Source of the DNA: a virus | Virus record (IMG/VR): IMGVR_UViG_3300023284_001041 | Coordinates: 1-30,317 of that record | DNA length: 30,317 nt | Reading direction: 5' to 3' (one strand) | Shown: positions 14,307 through 21,138 of the stretch, in pieces | Layout of the letters: every line of letters begins with the position of its first letter | Position numbering within the stretch: position 1 is the first letter of the stretch | Program-made: the position numbers and the translations under genes | The notes under the pieces: model-generated | The model's input: only the letters and a program-made list of their open reading frames with translations | Told to the model about the DNA's origin: nothing | Database searches by the model: none

Positions 14307-14583
14307 TTTCCTGGTAGTGGGTTGACGTTTCAATCCAAAGTTTTCCACCGCCAGAATTAAGCACCCACTCGCCATTGTTATGATCGTAAAGCGTCTCGCC
14401 ATCTTCCGGCGCGTTCTCAATATCATCCCACATGGCGGCTATGGCGGCTTGGGCTTGGCCACGAAACATTTCCTTTGTTTCTTCCGACAGATTCAAGCGG
14501 TCGGACATACAATCCCAGCCAACGCCAACATTGAATCCCGGTTTGGTTGCCTCGAATATCGCTCTGGCTACGCGCTCAAGCAT
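14236..14583 (-). CDS. Hypothetical protein at 3' end of leftward operon
   Basis: A 115-residue soluble acidic protein. The start (MLERVARAIFEATKPGF) and the AQAAIAAMWDDI helix near residues 44-55 are typical of small phage accessory proteins of unknown role. A strong GGGAGG ribosome binding site lies five bases upstream. It overlaps the upstream gene by 8 bases. The last 24 codons overlap, tail to tail, with the holin-like gene on the other strand. The low-complexity end (PDAPSSFGSPDDS) may therefore be a shadow of that gene. Confidence 0.6.
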   Translation of the reverse strand: MLERVARAIFEATKPGFNVGVGWDCMSDRLNLSEETKEMFRGQAQAAIAAMWDDIENAPEDGETLYDHNNGEWVLNSGGGKLWIETSTHYQEINPHSPDAPSSFGSPDDSVSRGL

Positions 14584-14893
14584 CTTTCACCTCCCTCTGT
14601 CCTTTGGCTAAGGCTTGATCGGCAATCAAATGAATATGGTTTGCCATGTGCATCCTGGCAGCGCTGCCCACGGGTCGAATCTTTTTCCTTACCGAAAGCT
14701 CCGCGCGCTGAGACTCCTTGGCAGTCTTTTCCTTGATTATTTCCAACACCCCGCGTAGCCCGGCGTTCTCGGCCTCTAGTTTCTCTATGTGGTCGGCTGC
14801 TTCCCAATAGGCCGTATCTTCCGCCGTGCCTTTCCCGAGCGATATCCTTTCGGCCAAGCTGCGCAATCGCGCCACAATCATGCCTCTGTTCAT
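14576..14893 (-). CDS. Hypothetical coiled-coil protein
   Basis: A 105-residue protein with a heptad-like helix (about residues 25-75, HIEKLEAENAGLRGVLEIIKE). Start is set at 14893 because AAGGAGG lies upstream with good spacing and the ATG overlaps the previous stop as ATGA. The 'AADxIEKLEAENAxLR' pattern is widespread in small phage proteins of unknown role. A longer version from 14965 would extend into the upstream gene and is not supported. No catalytic motif is seen. Confidence 0.65.
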   Translation of the reverse strand: MNRGMIVARLRSLAERISLGKGTAEDTAYWEAADHIEKLEAENAGLRGVLEIIKEKTAKESQRAELSVRKKIRPVGSAARMHMANHIHLIADQALAKGQREVKDA

Positions 14894-15204
14894 TTCCCCG
14901 CCTCCTTGCTCACCGCCTTGCTGATTGCTTCGGCCAGGGCTTCGGACGATTTCGGGGCATAGCACCAGTCAGTTACCGGCCAGCGCTTGGGGTCGCCCTT
15001 TTTGAAAAGCTGCGCGCCCGGCTGATCCCCAACTGTGTCAAGGAAATACCCATATTCGGGCGGTACGCAGTCTTCGGCGTCTTGCAGGTTGTCGTAGGGG
15101 CGGGGTAATGCTGGACCCGCAGGCTTTCCATCTGGCGTGGTCCAGCAGCAGGCGTTATTTACCCCCCAGCCCAGAGCCAACAGCAGTTCATCATTCCTGT
15201 CCAT
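14890..15204 (-). CDS. Hypothetical protein
   Basis: A 104-residue soluble protein with many Pro, Asp and Gly residues and two adjacent cysteines (NNACCWTTPDG) near its start. A C-terminal helix (SSEALAEAISKAVSKEAGK) is clear. No family was recognised. GAGGAG upstream has good spacing to the ATG at 15204, and a GTG three bases earlier is also possible. It is linked to the downstream gene by ATGA and to the upstream gene by a TGATG junction, fitting its place in the chained operon. Confidence 0.6.
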   Translation of the reverse strand: MDRNDELLLALGWGVNNACCWTTPDGKPAGPALPRPYDNLQDAEDCVPPEYGYFLDTVGDQPGAQLFKKGDPKRWPVTDWCYAPKSSEALAEAISKAVSKEAGK

Positions 15205-15599
15205 CACACAATCTCCTCATAAACCAAGTCATATTCATCACAAGCGGCTTTAATAGCCTTGTCAAAAATTGGCTGAAATTTGTCGTGATCCACATCGGCA
15301 TATGATATACTCCGAGCCTCGAAGTGCCATGTTCCATCCAGCAGGGCGACCTTTCGTTTCCATCCTGCGGCTATCAAAAGTGCGGAGCGAAATTCTTCGG
15401 TATTGGCAAAAACCTCTGAGGCGTCGGTAGCCTTATATATATCAGAAACCGTTGCAAAGAACTTGGAAAGCTGACGATAACTCCGCTCGGAAATCTTCTT
15501 GCATTCCCAATACCCATCCTTCGCATTAGCCATGAAGTCTTCCCCCATTGTATCGCAGGGCCAGAAAGCTTTACCGGTTTTCTTGAGGAAGAGTTTCAT
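15204..15599 (-). CDS. Hypothetical protein, DUF1367-like
   Basis: A 131-residue protein with MKLFLKKTGKAFWPCDTMGEDF followed by ECKKISERSYRQLSKFFATVSDIY. This resembles DUF1367 (lambda Nin-region style), in which an N-terminal strand precedes a conserved 'RxxxxHrkFFal' helix; here His is replaced by Gln. DUF1367 has no settled biochemical role. The gene overlaps both neighbours by ATGA/TGATG. Match is by eye to the N-terminal half only. Confidence 0.5.
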   Translation of the reverse strand: MKLFLKKTGKAFWPCDTMGEDFMANAKDGYWECKKISERSYRQLSKFFATVSDIYKATDASEVFANTEEFRSALLIAAGWKRKVALLDGTWHFEARSISYADVDHDKFQPIFDKAIKAACDEYDLVYEEIV

Positions 15600-15748
15600 G
15601 GCATTCTTTTTAAGATGTAAAAATTACTAAGCCCAACAGCAATTATGGACCCGAACCAAAGCACGCCATAGTCTGCGGCCAATCCAAACGTGTAAGCGCC
15701 AAATGCGAAGGCCAGAGTAGCCACCACTGATTTCATAGTTTCCATCAT
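15596..15748 (-). CDS. Small two-helix membrane protein
   Basis: A 50-residue protein (MMETMKSVVATLAFAFGAYTF...) with two hydrophobic segments, about residues 7-20 and 27-43, and a short charged tail (LKRMP). Start 15748 is preferred because GAGG lies six bases upstream; the longer version from 15781 has no ribosome binding site. It overlaps the upstream HNH-like gene by ATGATG. Function is unknown. It is a membrane protein expressed early, so it may affect host envelope or superinfection. Confidence 0.55.
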   Translation of the reverse strand: MMETMKSVVATLAFAFGAYTFGLAADYGVLWFGSIIAVGLSNFYILKRMP

Positions 15749-16062
15749 ACCAACCTCAATCTGCTTCTGCCCGATACCCATAACGCAAGGGAAACGGCAA
15801 CCTCTCCAACGTAATCGTTTTTATCGATGCCGTGGTCTTCACACCATTTGTTCTCGTCTGCTGCTTCGTGAAGTGCGTCAGCGCTATGTTGATGGTGCCT
15901 CCCACAAAGAGGCATACCAAACAAATGTTCGGTCGTAATTCGGCCCCCGTTCAGTCCGTGAATGAAGTGATGCCACGCGGCCTGCCCTCCACAGATACGA
16001 CAACCCGCACCGATCAGCCTGTCAGTGTGAAAACTTTCAAACCGATTCATCTTGCGGTTCAT
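15745..16062 (-). CDS. HNH-type zinc-binding protein, possible nuclease
   Basis: A 105-residue protein with CRICGGQAAWHHFIHG near residues 21-36 and MPLCGRHHQHS near 50-60. The paired CxxC, HH and CxxHH pattern is that of a zinc-stabilised HNH / beta-beta-alpha-metal fold as in DUF968- and Ref-type phage proteins, usually linked to recombination or DNA processing. It lies between recombination-related genes of the leftward operon and overlaps both neighbours by ATGA. The catalytic role is inferred from motif only. Confidence 0.65.
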   Translation of the reverse strand: MNRKMNRFESFHTDRLIGAGCRICGGQAAWHHFIHGLNGGRITTEHLFGMPLCGRHHQHSADALHEAADENKWCEDHGIDKNDYVGEVAVSLALWVSGRSRLRLV

Positions 16063-16469
16063 GGGGTCCAGTCCAGAAGTATGTCGCCGTCCTCAAATGG
16101 TTGAGTGACTTTCCACGAGTTTGTGTTTACAATGATGCGGCCATAACCATTGCTGCGCATATTGCTTCGGAGAATTTTTTCCTCTGGGTCGTTCCGTTTT
16201 TCGACTTCGCCACGGGTTTCAATCTTGCCGCCGAGATAATATGACTGGCTCCTTTTGAGAACCTTGCTGTTCAAGTCTTTCGCGGTGCGGCCACGGGTCA
16301 CAAACCTGAAAGCGAAAGGTGTAGCGCCATGCCTCTCAACAATGCCGTGGGCCATCTGCTGAGCTTCTTCTACATCCCACGAATCTATGGGTTTTTCTGT
16401 AACCTCTGACATAAAAGTGCCGGGGCTATAGAACTGAACGAAATGTCTCTTCACGCTATATTTTCCCAT
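16059..16469 (-). CDS. Hypothetical protein
   Basis: A 136-residue soluble protein (MGKYSVKRHFVQFYSPGTFMSEVTEKPID...). Mixed alpha/beta character, rich in Arg and Lys, with a WDVEEAQQMAHGIVERHG helix near residues 30-47. No family was recognised. An AGGAGAG ribosome binding site precedes it and it overlaps the downstream HNH-like gene by ATGA. It is likely an early accessory protein. An analogue of small recombination or transcription factors is possible but not shown. Confidence 0.6.
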   Translation of the reverse strand: MGKYSVKRHFVQFYSPGTFMSEVTEKPIDSWDVEEAQQMAHGIVERHGATPFAFRFVTRGRTAKDLNSKVLKRSQSYYLGGKIETRGEVEKRNDPEEKILRSNMRSNGYGRIIVNTNSWKVTQPFEDGDILLDWTP

Positions 16470-16479
16470 CTTCTCTCTC

Positions 16480-16680
16480 CTATAATGAGTAACGGGCGTA
16501 ACGTTTCCCGCGCTCTTCCACCATTTCAGTCCTCACCGGAATCCCGTCTCCGCGAAGTTCTTCCACACGCGAGGCAAGGCGAAAGCAATCAAATTTGTTG
16601 AGCGCTTCAAGTGGCGTAATTCGTTTCCCAGCTTCCAGGTATTTCCTGATACGGGTTACTTGTGAGTTGGGTTGTCTCAT
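16480..16680 (-). CDS. Small helix-turn-helix protein, HTH_39-like
   Basis: A 66-residue winged-helix-like protein. The segment QVTRIRKYLEAGKRITPLEALNKFDCFRLASRVEELRGDGIPVRT matches the phage HTH_39 family (PF14090), where the pattern 'I..YL..Gk.iTp.eAl..f...RLasRv.eLr..G' is conserved. It probably binds DNA. In related phages it is a short adapter-like regulator. GGAGAAACACA upstream provides the ribosome binding site. It sits between the Rad52-like gene cluster and the hypothetical gene at 16059. Confidence 0.75.
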   Translation of the reverse strand: MRQPNSQVTRIRKYLEAGKRITPLEALNKFDCFRLASRVEELRGDGIPVRTEMVEERGKRYARYSL

Positions 16681-16690
16681 TGTGTTTCTC

Positions 16691-16936
16691 CTATCCGAAG
16701 GGATTTGCTGTCGGTGGTTCGGGTCGCGGGTCGCCTTCTTCCTGGTGCTTCTCGTCCTTTGGAGTAAACGCCAGACTGAAGAATGCCTTCTTGCCTTCAG
16801 GGGCTTTCCACCACGCGCTCACCCAATATTCCACCCCGCCGACCAAAGCTGATCCCGTGGAATCCGGATGGTTGTCAGATTCCTTCTTGTCGTTCTTGAA
16901 GATTGATCCGCTGTTTTCTCTTTGCTCGTATGCCAC
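16691..16936 (-). CDS. Conserved phage protein of unknown function
   Basis: An 81-residue protein starting from GTG with AAGGAG eight bases upstream. The pattern 'MAYEQRxNSGxxFKNDxKxxxxHPDxTGxAxxxGVEYWVSAWxKxxxxxKxFFSLxF' is recurrent in phages of Proteobacteria, often beside single-strand annealing or ssDNA-binding genes. Here it follows the Rad52-like gene with a TAGTG overlap. The beta-rich core suggests an OB-like or small binding fold, but the role is unknown. Confidence 0.65.
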   Translation of the reverse strand: MAYEQRENSGSIFKNDKKESDNHPDSTGSALVGGVEYWVSAWWKAPEGKKAFFSLAFTPKDEKHQEEGDPRPEPPTANPFG

Positions 16937-17637
16937 TATTTCAGCTCCTTCTGTTTTTCAATAATTGTGGTTTCCAAACCCTTGCTCTCTCCAGCCCCGA
17001 AGAACCAGTTGGGTAAATCCCTTTCGCACTGTGCGATTACTTTCTTCTCTGACTCCAGAAACGCCTCCAGACTTCCAAGGTCTTCAATATCAAATATCTC
17101 TCCGGACATCGTGCGAAGTTTTTTCCCAAGGTCCGTCATTGTCAATGGGCCGTGCATGGTCGCCGGAGTTTTTCCAGGCTTGACGAAGTTCCAGGGGTTG
17201 TCTGTGAATTTCTTGAATTTTGGCTTACCTGGTGTCTGAAGCACCTCACACGGCACCCACGTTGCCCCGAGGTCATAGAGGTATCGACCGACCCCCCACA
17301 TAACCGCCGAGCGCTTGAAGGCATCCGAGAAAGCGCCCTTATCCCCTTCAATCTTGGTTGCTCCCGCCCCGTCTGATTTCCAGACCCACTGGCCGTACTG
17401 GCGCTCGCCAGCAGTTGCCATCTCATCCTGAATATAAATCCCTATCTTGCAGGCCATTCTTCCGCTTCCGCAATCGTAATGTTCCGACTGCCAACCTGAA
17501 GGCCCACACACGGCGTCCAGACGCTCCATGACATCCCGAGCGTCGATATAAGCTAGGGCTAACGCCTTGCCGTTAGAAACGCTCTGAGCGCGCCAGTGGA
17601 TAGCCTCACGGGGGAAGTTTGAATCAAGTTTTATCAT
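16936..17637 (-). CDS. Rad52-like single-strand annealing recombinase
   Basis: A 233-residue protein predicted to anneal complementary single strands during recombination and replication. Diagnostic segments are AYIDARDVMERLDAVCGPSGWQSEH near residues 30-54 and the KGAFSDAFKRSAVMWGVGRYLYDL block near 100-123, which are the conserved beta-beta-alpha core of the Rad52 family (PF04098). The rest is variable. It is linked to its HNH neighbour upstream by ATGA and to the conserved small protein downstream. No partner exonuclease is visible in the window. Confidence 0.85.
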   Translation of the reverse strand: MIKLDSNFPREAIHWRAQSVSNGKALALAYIDARDVMERLDAVCGPSGWQSEHYDCGSGRMACKIGIYIQDEMATAGERQYGQWVWKSDGAGATKIEGDKGAFSDAFKRSAVMWGVGRYLYDLGATWVPCEVLQTPGKPKFKKFTDNPWNFVKPGKTPATMHGPLTMTDLGKKLRTMSGEIFDIEDLGSLEAFLESEKKVIAQCERDLPNWFFGAGESKGLETTIIEKQKELK

Positions 17638-18173
17638 TCTCTTGCCTTCTTAATTGCTGCGGCTGCCAGCCCGTTGATTTCAGACGTTAGGGGAAGTTGC
17701 TTGCGATTTGTTAATTCCTCGATAGCCTCCAGAGCTTCTAACATGAAGGGGGATGCCCGCCTCATGCGGTCGTGGCCGCTTTTCCGTAAGCCTCGCTTGA
17801 TGGCCTCGCTATGGGACACTCCACGAGAGGTTCTCCCGTGTGCCTCTCTGTCTTGAGCATTCTCAGCGGAGGTGCCCCAGCAAAGATTGAGGGCGCTGTT
17901 GTCTTCTTTTGAGCCGTTGAGGTGGCGAATTTGGTGCATCTCACTTGGCCGGGATTGTAAATATGCGGATGCCATCAGTCTGTGAACCGTAACGGCTATG
18001 TACCTTCCATCCTTGACCAAACGAACCGTCTTGTATCCATACTTGTTAGTACCCTGAACCAGTTCGCGCTTTCCGCCACCGTGCCAATTACTTACTACGG
18101 AGAAAACCCGCCCGTCCGATGTGACGGTATATCCGGGCCATTTTTGTAATGTTCTTTCATTAATACAGGTCAT
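17634..18173 (-). CDS. HNH homing endonuclease fused to an accessory-protein C-terminus
   Basis: A 179-residue protein. Residues 9-35 (LQKWPGYTVTSDGRVFSVVSN) form a NUMOD4-like N-domain and residues 60-110 (VHRLMASAY, then HLNGSKEDNSALNLCWGT) the HNH_3 nuclease core. The last 36 residues (MLEALEAIEEL...AAAAIKKARE, 144-179) do not belong to such endonucleases. They resemble the C-terminus of the neighbouring 18283 gene (MLEALEKAYNF...AAIKKARS). The enzyme probably invaded a gene of that kind and captured its tail. The ATG overlaps the stop of the 38-residue gene upstream. Confidence 0.8.
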   Translation of the reverse strand: MTCINERTLQKWPGYTVTSDGRVFSVVSNWHGGGKRELVQGTNKYGYKTVRLVKDGRYIAVTVHRLMASAYLQSRPSEMHQIRHLNGSKEDNSALNLCWGTSAENAQDREAHGRTSRGVSHSEAIKRGLRKSGHDRMRRASPFMLEALEAIEELTNRKQLPLTSEINGLAAAAIKKARE

Positions 18174-18286
18174 TCGTCAGCCAACTCATAAGCTTCTTCT
18201 GCTGCGTAAACTTCAGCGTCTTCCTTGTCCTCTCCATCCGCCAGATATTCAGCGAGGAGGTAGTCGTAGGATTCTATGTAAGTCAT
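18170..18286 (-). CDS. 38-residue acidic small protein
   Basis: A tiny acidic protein (MTYIESYDYLLAEYLADGED...EAYELADE). ATGA overlaps join it to the gene upstream (start inside the stop of 18283) and to the HNH gene downstream, so translation is coupled and the frame is well supported. It is helical and Glu/Asp/Ala-rich. It has no known family. Acidic micro-proteins in such operons can mimic DNA or inhibit host proteins; that is speculation. Confidence 0.65.
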   Translation of the reverse strand: MTYIESYDYLLAEYLADGEDKEDAEVYAAEEAYELADE

Positions 18287-18594
18287 GATCTTGCCTTTTT
18301 GATTGCGGCACGGACCATTTTTATCGTGTCGGTTTCATCATCCGAGCCATCTGGAATGCCGAGCGATGCTTCATGATTGCGCATAAAGTTATACGCCTTC
18401 TCCAGCGCCTCCAGCATATCGGGGGCTGCTGCTATGAGCGGAGCATCATCTGGTCGAATATTCTGAGGACTATTAGCCGCCCCGTCGCAAGACAGTATTC
18501 CAAATCCACCTTCGCCCAACAGCGACCAAGTATCCGTTCCATCGCCAGCAGGATATTCATTTGTCCAGCGCCATGGTCCCGATGTATGCGTCAT
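18283..18594 (-). CDS. Conserved phage hypothetical protein ('AAPDMLEAL' family)
   Basis: A 103-residue protein with an N-terminal HTSGPWRW motif, a beta region and the conserved APLIAAAPDMLEALEKAYNF helix (residues 52-70) followed by AAIKKARS. This family occurs very widely in phages and prophages of Proteobacteria, without an assigned function. GAGGGG upstream is a good ribosome binding site. The C-terminal part is shared with the tail of the HNH gene at 17634. Confidence 0.75.
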   Translation of the reverse strand: MTHTSGPWRWTNEYPAGDGTDTWSLLGEGGFGILSCDGAANSPQNIRPDDAPLIAAAPDMLEALEKAYNFMRNHEASLGIPDGSDDETDTIKMVRAAIKKARS

Positions 18595-18610
18595 CTCGTT
18601 ATCCCCTCAG

Positions 18611-18763
18611 TTAATTTCTCTTCGCCAACATTTCTAACCTGATACAGGTATTTTCCATTTCTTCCGGAACTTCTCTGGGGTCATGATCCTGCGCCTCCAC
18701 AATATAATTCTCGATACTGCGGATAAGCTCGAAGCTCCATTGCTCGAATTCTTTCGGGGTCAT
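18611..18763 (-). CDS. 50-residue hypothetical protein
   Basis: A small acidic helical protein (MTPKEFEQWSFELIRSIENYIVEAQ...). Start 18763 is preferred to an upstream codon because it gives an ATGA overlap with the preceding gene and a natural N-terminus. It has no recognised family. Its position in a tightly chained set of small genes suggests that it is real. Confidence 0.6.
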   Translation of the reverse strand: MTPKEFEQWSFELIRSIENYIVEAQDHDPREVPEEMENTCIRLEMLAKRN

Positions 18764-19029
18764 GGCTTGCCTGCCAATCCGCAGTAGCCGGTGCGCATGT
18801 CTTCTGGGATTTCTCGCCACCAAACTTCACGGCCAGCAATGCGTTTCCTTTCCCATCCCTTTTCTCCAAGTTCGGCGTCCGTGTTTGTGTATATTTCGAA
18901 GGCTTTCCCGCGCCACGCCGCGCACTCAGAGGCGATGCAGGCAGAACCCGAGGGCAACTTGGGATTATCATGGCTACCGATGCCCCCCATTGGACACCAT
19001 TTCTTCCGGGCTTCTTCTTCGGTAATCAT
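18760..19029 (-). CDS. Conserved phage hypothetical protein with cysteine motifs
   Basis: An 89-residue protein (MITEEEARKKWCP, then SGSACIASECAAWRG, ending YCGLAGKP). The pattern 'EEEAxxkWCP...CIgseCmaWR....GyCGLaG' is recurrent in phages and prophages of Proteobacteria. Four conserved Cys could bind a metal. The role is unknown. Both ends are ATGA overlaps. Confidence 0.7.
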   Translation of the reverse strand: MITEEEARKKWCPMGGIGSHDNPKLPSGSACIASECAAWRGKAFEIYTNTDAELGEKGWERKRIAGREVWWREIPEDMRTGYCGLAGKP

Positions 19030-19442
19030 GCCAATTCCAGTTCCCGCACCACTTTCTCATCGTGATGCTCGACAAACAGCCGAATGCGAATGGCTACTTC
19101 TGAGGGGTGTACGGGGCGGGTGACGTAGGAATCTTCGCAAAAAAGAAAATGGGCCTCAGGGTACTGAAAAGCGTCGGCGCTAGGCGGTAGGTCAAAAAAC
19201 TTAGATACCGCCTCCCACCCACTACACCCGGCATAGGTCGGATTCCAGCGGTCAGATAAACCTTGGCTTTGAAACCACGCATCTTCGGCGGCCCAGCCGA
19301 CAGCACAGCTAACCGTGCCGCATTCTAGGTAATCACCCTGCTTTCTCAATTCTCTGTAACCACCCCACGTTCTCAAATCAAACTTCTCCGGCGCGATGGT
19401 TTCCACCAGATCAGCGAGTCTTAAAAGTCTTTCGCGATTCAT
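19026..19442 (-). CDS. Hypothetical protein
   Basis: A 138-residue protein with an N-terminal helix LLRLADLVETIAPEKFDLRTWG and a conserved-looking CGTVSCAVGWAAED motif near residues 41-54; this pairing is seen in many phage and bacterial proteins of unknown role. The rest is rich in aromatic residues (AGCSGWEAVSKFFDLP, HFLFCEDSY). It has an AAGGA ribosome binding site and joins the downstream gene by ATGA. The upstream gene (19456) is a homing endonuclease separated by 13 bases. Confidence 0.65.
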   Translation of the reverse strand: MNRERLLRLADLVETIAPEKFDLRTWGGYRELRKQGDYLECGTVSCAVGWAAEDAWFQSQGLSDRWNPTYAGCSGWEAVSKFFDLPPSADAFQYPEAHFLFCEDSYVTRPVHPSEVAIRIRLFVEHHDEKVVRELELA

Positions 19443-19455
19443 GTCATTTCCTTTC

Positions 19456-19953
19456 CTAGATATGTTTCCATATTTTGTAGTTAATTATTAAGGATATTAG
19501 CATTTGCGCTACGCCATGCTTGCTAGCTAATTCACGTTGCGACAGTCCCCGCCGATATTCTTTACGTATGGATATCACCTCGTTGTTTTTTAATTTTGCT
19601 CTCGGGTTTTTCTCTCCAATCATGGCGGTATCGTGCAACTTTCTGTGGCTCTGATTTTCTTTCGGCGTAACCCATTTTAAATTATTAGGTCTGTTGTTTT
19701 TTGGATTTCCATCCAGGTGAGCGCACTGCATGCCGTCTGGACATGAGCCGTGGAATGCCTCACAAATTAGCCGGTGTACCAGAACATGTTTGTTTTTTAT
19801 TTTATTGCAGACCCACATAGCAGTGTAGCCAAGTGGCTGTTTATTACCCTTCAGGATACGCTCCTTATTGAACCACAGGCTTTTTATCCGGCCATGACTG
19901 CTAACCACGTAGAACTCTTCGTAGCCCACCACTGGTATCCAAACCTCTTTCAT
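19456..19953 (-). CDS. NUMOD4/HNH homing endonuclease
   Basis: A 165-residue free-standing endonuclease. Residues 1-35 (EVWIPVVGYEEFYVVSSHGRIKSL) are the NUMOD4 DNA-binding motif, residues 58-100 (VHRLICEAFHG, CAHLDGNPKNNRPNNLKWVTPKEN) the HNH_3 core, and residues 118-165 (KLKNNEVISIRKEYRRGLSQRELASKHGV) a helix-turn-helix like those that end these enzymes. It is expected to cut phage DNA at a related locus and spread by repair. It overlaps the YopX-like gene by ATGA and is a diverged relative of the gene at 26377. Confidence 0.85.
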   Translation of the reverse strand: MKEVWIPVVGYEEFYVVSSHGRIKSLWFNKERILKGNKQPLGYTAMWVCNKIKNKHVLVHRLICEAFHGSCPDGMQCAHLDGNPKNNRPNNLKWVTPKENQSHRKLHDTAMIGEKNPRAKLKNNEVISIRKEYRRGLSQRELASKHGVAQMLISLIINYKIWKHI

Positions 19954-20345
19954 TTCAAAAGCTCCGGTGATTCGTGAATATTGCCTATTACTTCCTCAAA
20001 TTGTTTTTCGATGGGGGCCAGAATGAAAGCGAACCATGTTTTGTGGTGAGGCTTTTTCTTCATGACAAATGCTGGTGCCTGATAGACGACTTGGCAAACC
20101 ATTCTCTGGTGCTTGACAATATCCCCCTCATAAATCTCTGTACGGTTCTTATCGAGAAGGCCGGTGAATTCGCGCAGTACTACATCGCAATCATGCTCGA
20201 AACCATTAGCTTCTGTTGCCCATCCATTGCCAATGTGAACACATGTGCCTTCGACCTTAATGCCGCCCTGTAAAAACTCGATAGACCCGATGTCGTACAT
20301 CTGTTTTTCGGGAACGCACCAAGCCTTATATTTAATCTCTCTCAT
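19950..20345 (-). CDS. YopX-family protein
   Basis: A 131-residue protein. MREIKYKAWCVPEKQMYDIG at the start, EFTGLLDKNRTEIYEGDIVK near residues 59-78 and EVIGNIHESPELL at the end are the three conserved blocks of the YopX family (PF09643), which is widespread in phages. Its role is unknown; the fold is a small beta barrel. Start is set at ATG 20345 because AAGGAG lies six bases upstream. It is separated by a few bases from the membrane gene upstream and overlaps the HNH gene downstream. Confidence 0.85.
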   Translation of the reverse strand: MREIKYKAWCVPEKQMYDIGSIEFLQGGIKVEGTCVHIGNGWATEANGFEHDCDVVLREFTGLLDKNRTEIYEGDIVKHQRMVCQVVYQAPAFVMKKKPHHKTWFAFILAPIEKQFEEVIGNIHESPELLK

Positions 20346-20355
20346 CACAATCTCC

Positions 20356-20736
20356 TTAGAATGCCGTAAAGGAGGGCCACTCGTTATCTTTGTCCCGCCG
20401 CTCCATTTGTTCGAGGATTAGTCCTGCCCTGTCTTCGTCGCGGTCAAGTTCATCCTGCTCGGCCTTTGAAATCCAGCCTCCACGAGAGGCACACTCGTAG
20501 CAACGACTTGTGTTGCCACATTCGGGGCAGTGGGTTTCTTCATTCGCGGTGACTTTCTTGGCCAGCAAATGAACGGCAACAGCTGTCAGCACTATGGCGA
20601 CGTAGGCGACCAGCATTATTGTTAGCTCGGAGCCTCCGGCAAACCATGTGATGGCCGCGAAAATTCCACCAGCAGGAAAGGTAAGCACTGCAAATATGGC
20701 AAGGCTTGTCAGTGTAAATTTGATTTCTTTCATCAT
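20356..20736 (-). CDS. Membrane protein with C-terminal zinc-ribbon-like motif
   Basis: A 126-residue protein with two transmembrane segments (about residues 9-33 and 38-59) and a cytoplasmic tail containing HCPECGNTSRCYECASRGG, a CxxC-CxxC cluster that probably binds zinc. A helix rich in Glu, Asp and Arg (AEQDELDRDEDRAGLILEQMERRD) follows. GAGGAG six bases upstream of the ATG at 20736 decides the start. The stop of the small upstream gene overlaps this ATG (TGATG). No family was recognised. Confidence 0.65.
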   Translation of the reverse strand: MMKEIKFTLTSLAIFAVLTFPAGGIFAAITWFAGGSELTIMLVAYVAIVLTAVAVHLLAKKVTANEETHCPECGNTSRCYECASRGGWISKAEQDELDRDEDRAGLILEQMERRDKDNEWPSFTAF

Positions 20737-20867
20737 CACAATCTCCTCAATATAATCTCAAGGACAGCCCCAGCTGCATGATAGGTCGCTTTGGGGGGTA
20801 AGCCGGAACTGCCCATGACATTACACTGCAACCCAATGAAACAGCACCAAGTGGTGAGGATTTTCAT
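20736..20867 (-). CDS. 43-residue small protein with cysteines
   Basis: A 43-residue reading frame (MKILTTWCCFIGLQCNVMGSSG...) supported by coupling at both ends: ATGA at 20864-20867 from the gene upstream and TGATG to the gene downstream. The N-terminal half is hydrophobic with three Cys and could be a membrane or signal segment. The ribosome binding site of the next gene lies inside its last codons. No family was recognised. It would be missed by an ordinary length cut-off. Confidence 0.5.
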   Translation of the reverse strand: MKILTTWCCFIGLQCNVMGSSGLPPKATYHAAGAVLEIILRRL

Positions 20868-21004
20868 TTCTCTAACTCCGCCACGCGGGCTTCCAGTTGT
20901 TCAATGCGGCTCAATAGCGCCGTCAGGTTTTGTGCTGTAACTAACATTTCTTCCAGCGCCATTTTCAGTTGAGAAGCTAATGCCTTTTCTTTGAAAAATC
21001 TCAT
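20864..21004 (-). CDS. 46-residue coiled-coil protein
   Basis: A short helical protein (MRFFKEKALASQLKMALEEMLVTA...IEQLEARVAELEK). The last 20 residues have a clear heptad pattern and should form a coiled coil. The ATG overlaps the preceding stop (ATGA), and its own stop overlaps the next ATG. AGAAGAAG upstream may assist initiation. Function is unknown. Confidence 0.6.
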   Translation of the reverse strand: MRFFKEKALASQLKMALEEMLVTAQNLTALLSRIEQLEARVAELEK

Positions 21005-21138
21005 TTCTTCTTCTCCGGATATTTCTTTTCCAGGGCTTCGTCTTTCTTCTCGTTCACGATACGGTCTGATTCGTCGAGCTTTTCCGGACGTTCCCGCTCG
21101 AAAGGCTCCTTGTCATAGATGGTTGATACGTCTGTCAT
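21001..21138 (-). CDS. 45-residue charged protein
   Basis: A highly charged, probably disordered protein (MTDVSTIYDKEPFERERPEK...KKDEALEKKYPEKKK). It starts within the stop of the DUF1737-like gene (ATGA) and ends within the start of the coiled-coil gene (ATGA). No family was recognised. The codons and the exact junctions support it being expressed. Confidence 0.6.
   Translation of the reverse strand: MTDVSTIYDKEPFERERPEKLDESDRIVNEKKDEALEKKYPEKKK

Noticed and set aside
14893-14965. Longer start for the coiled-coil gene at 14576
   Set aside because: It would overlap the upstream gene by 75 bases, while the inner ATG has AAGGAGG and an ATGA junction.
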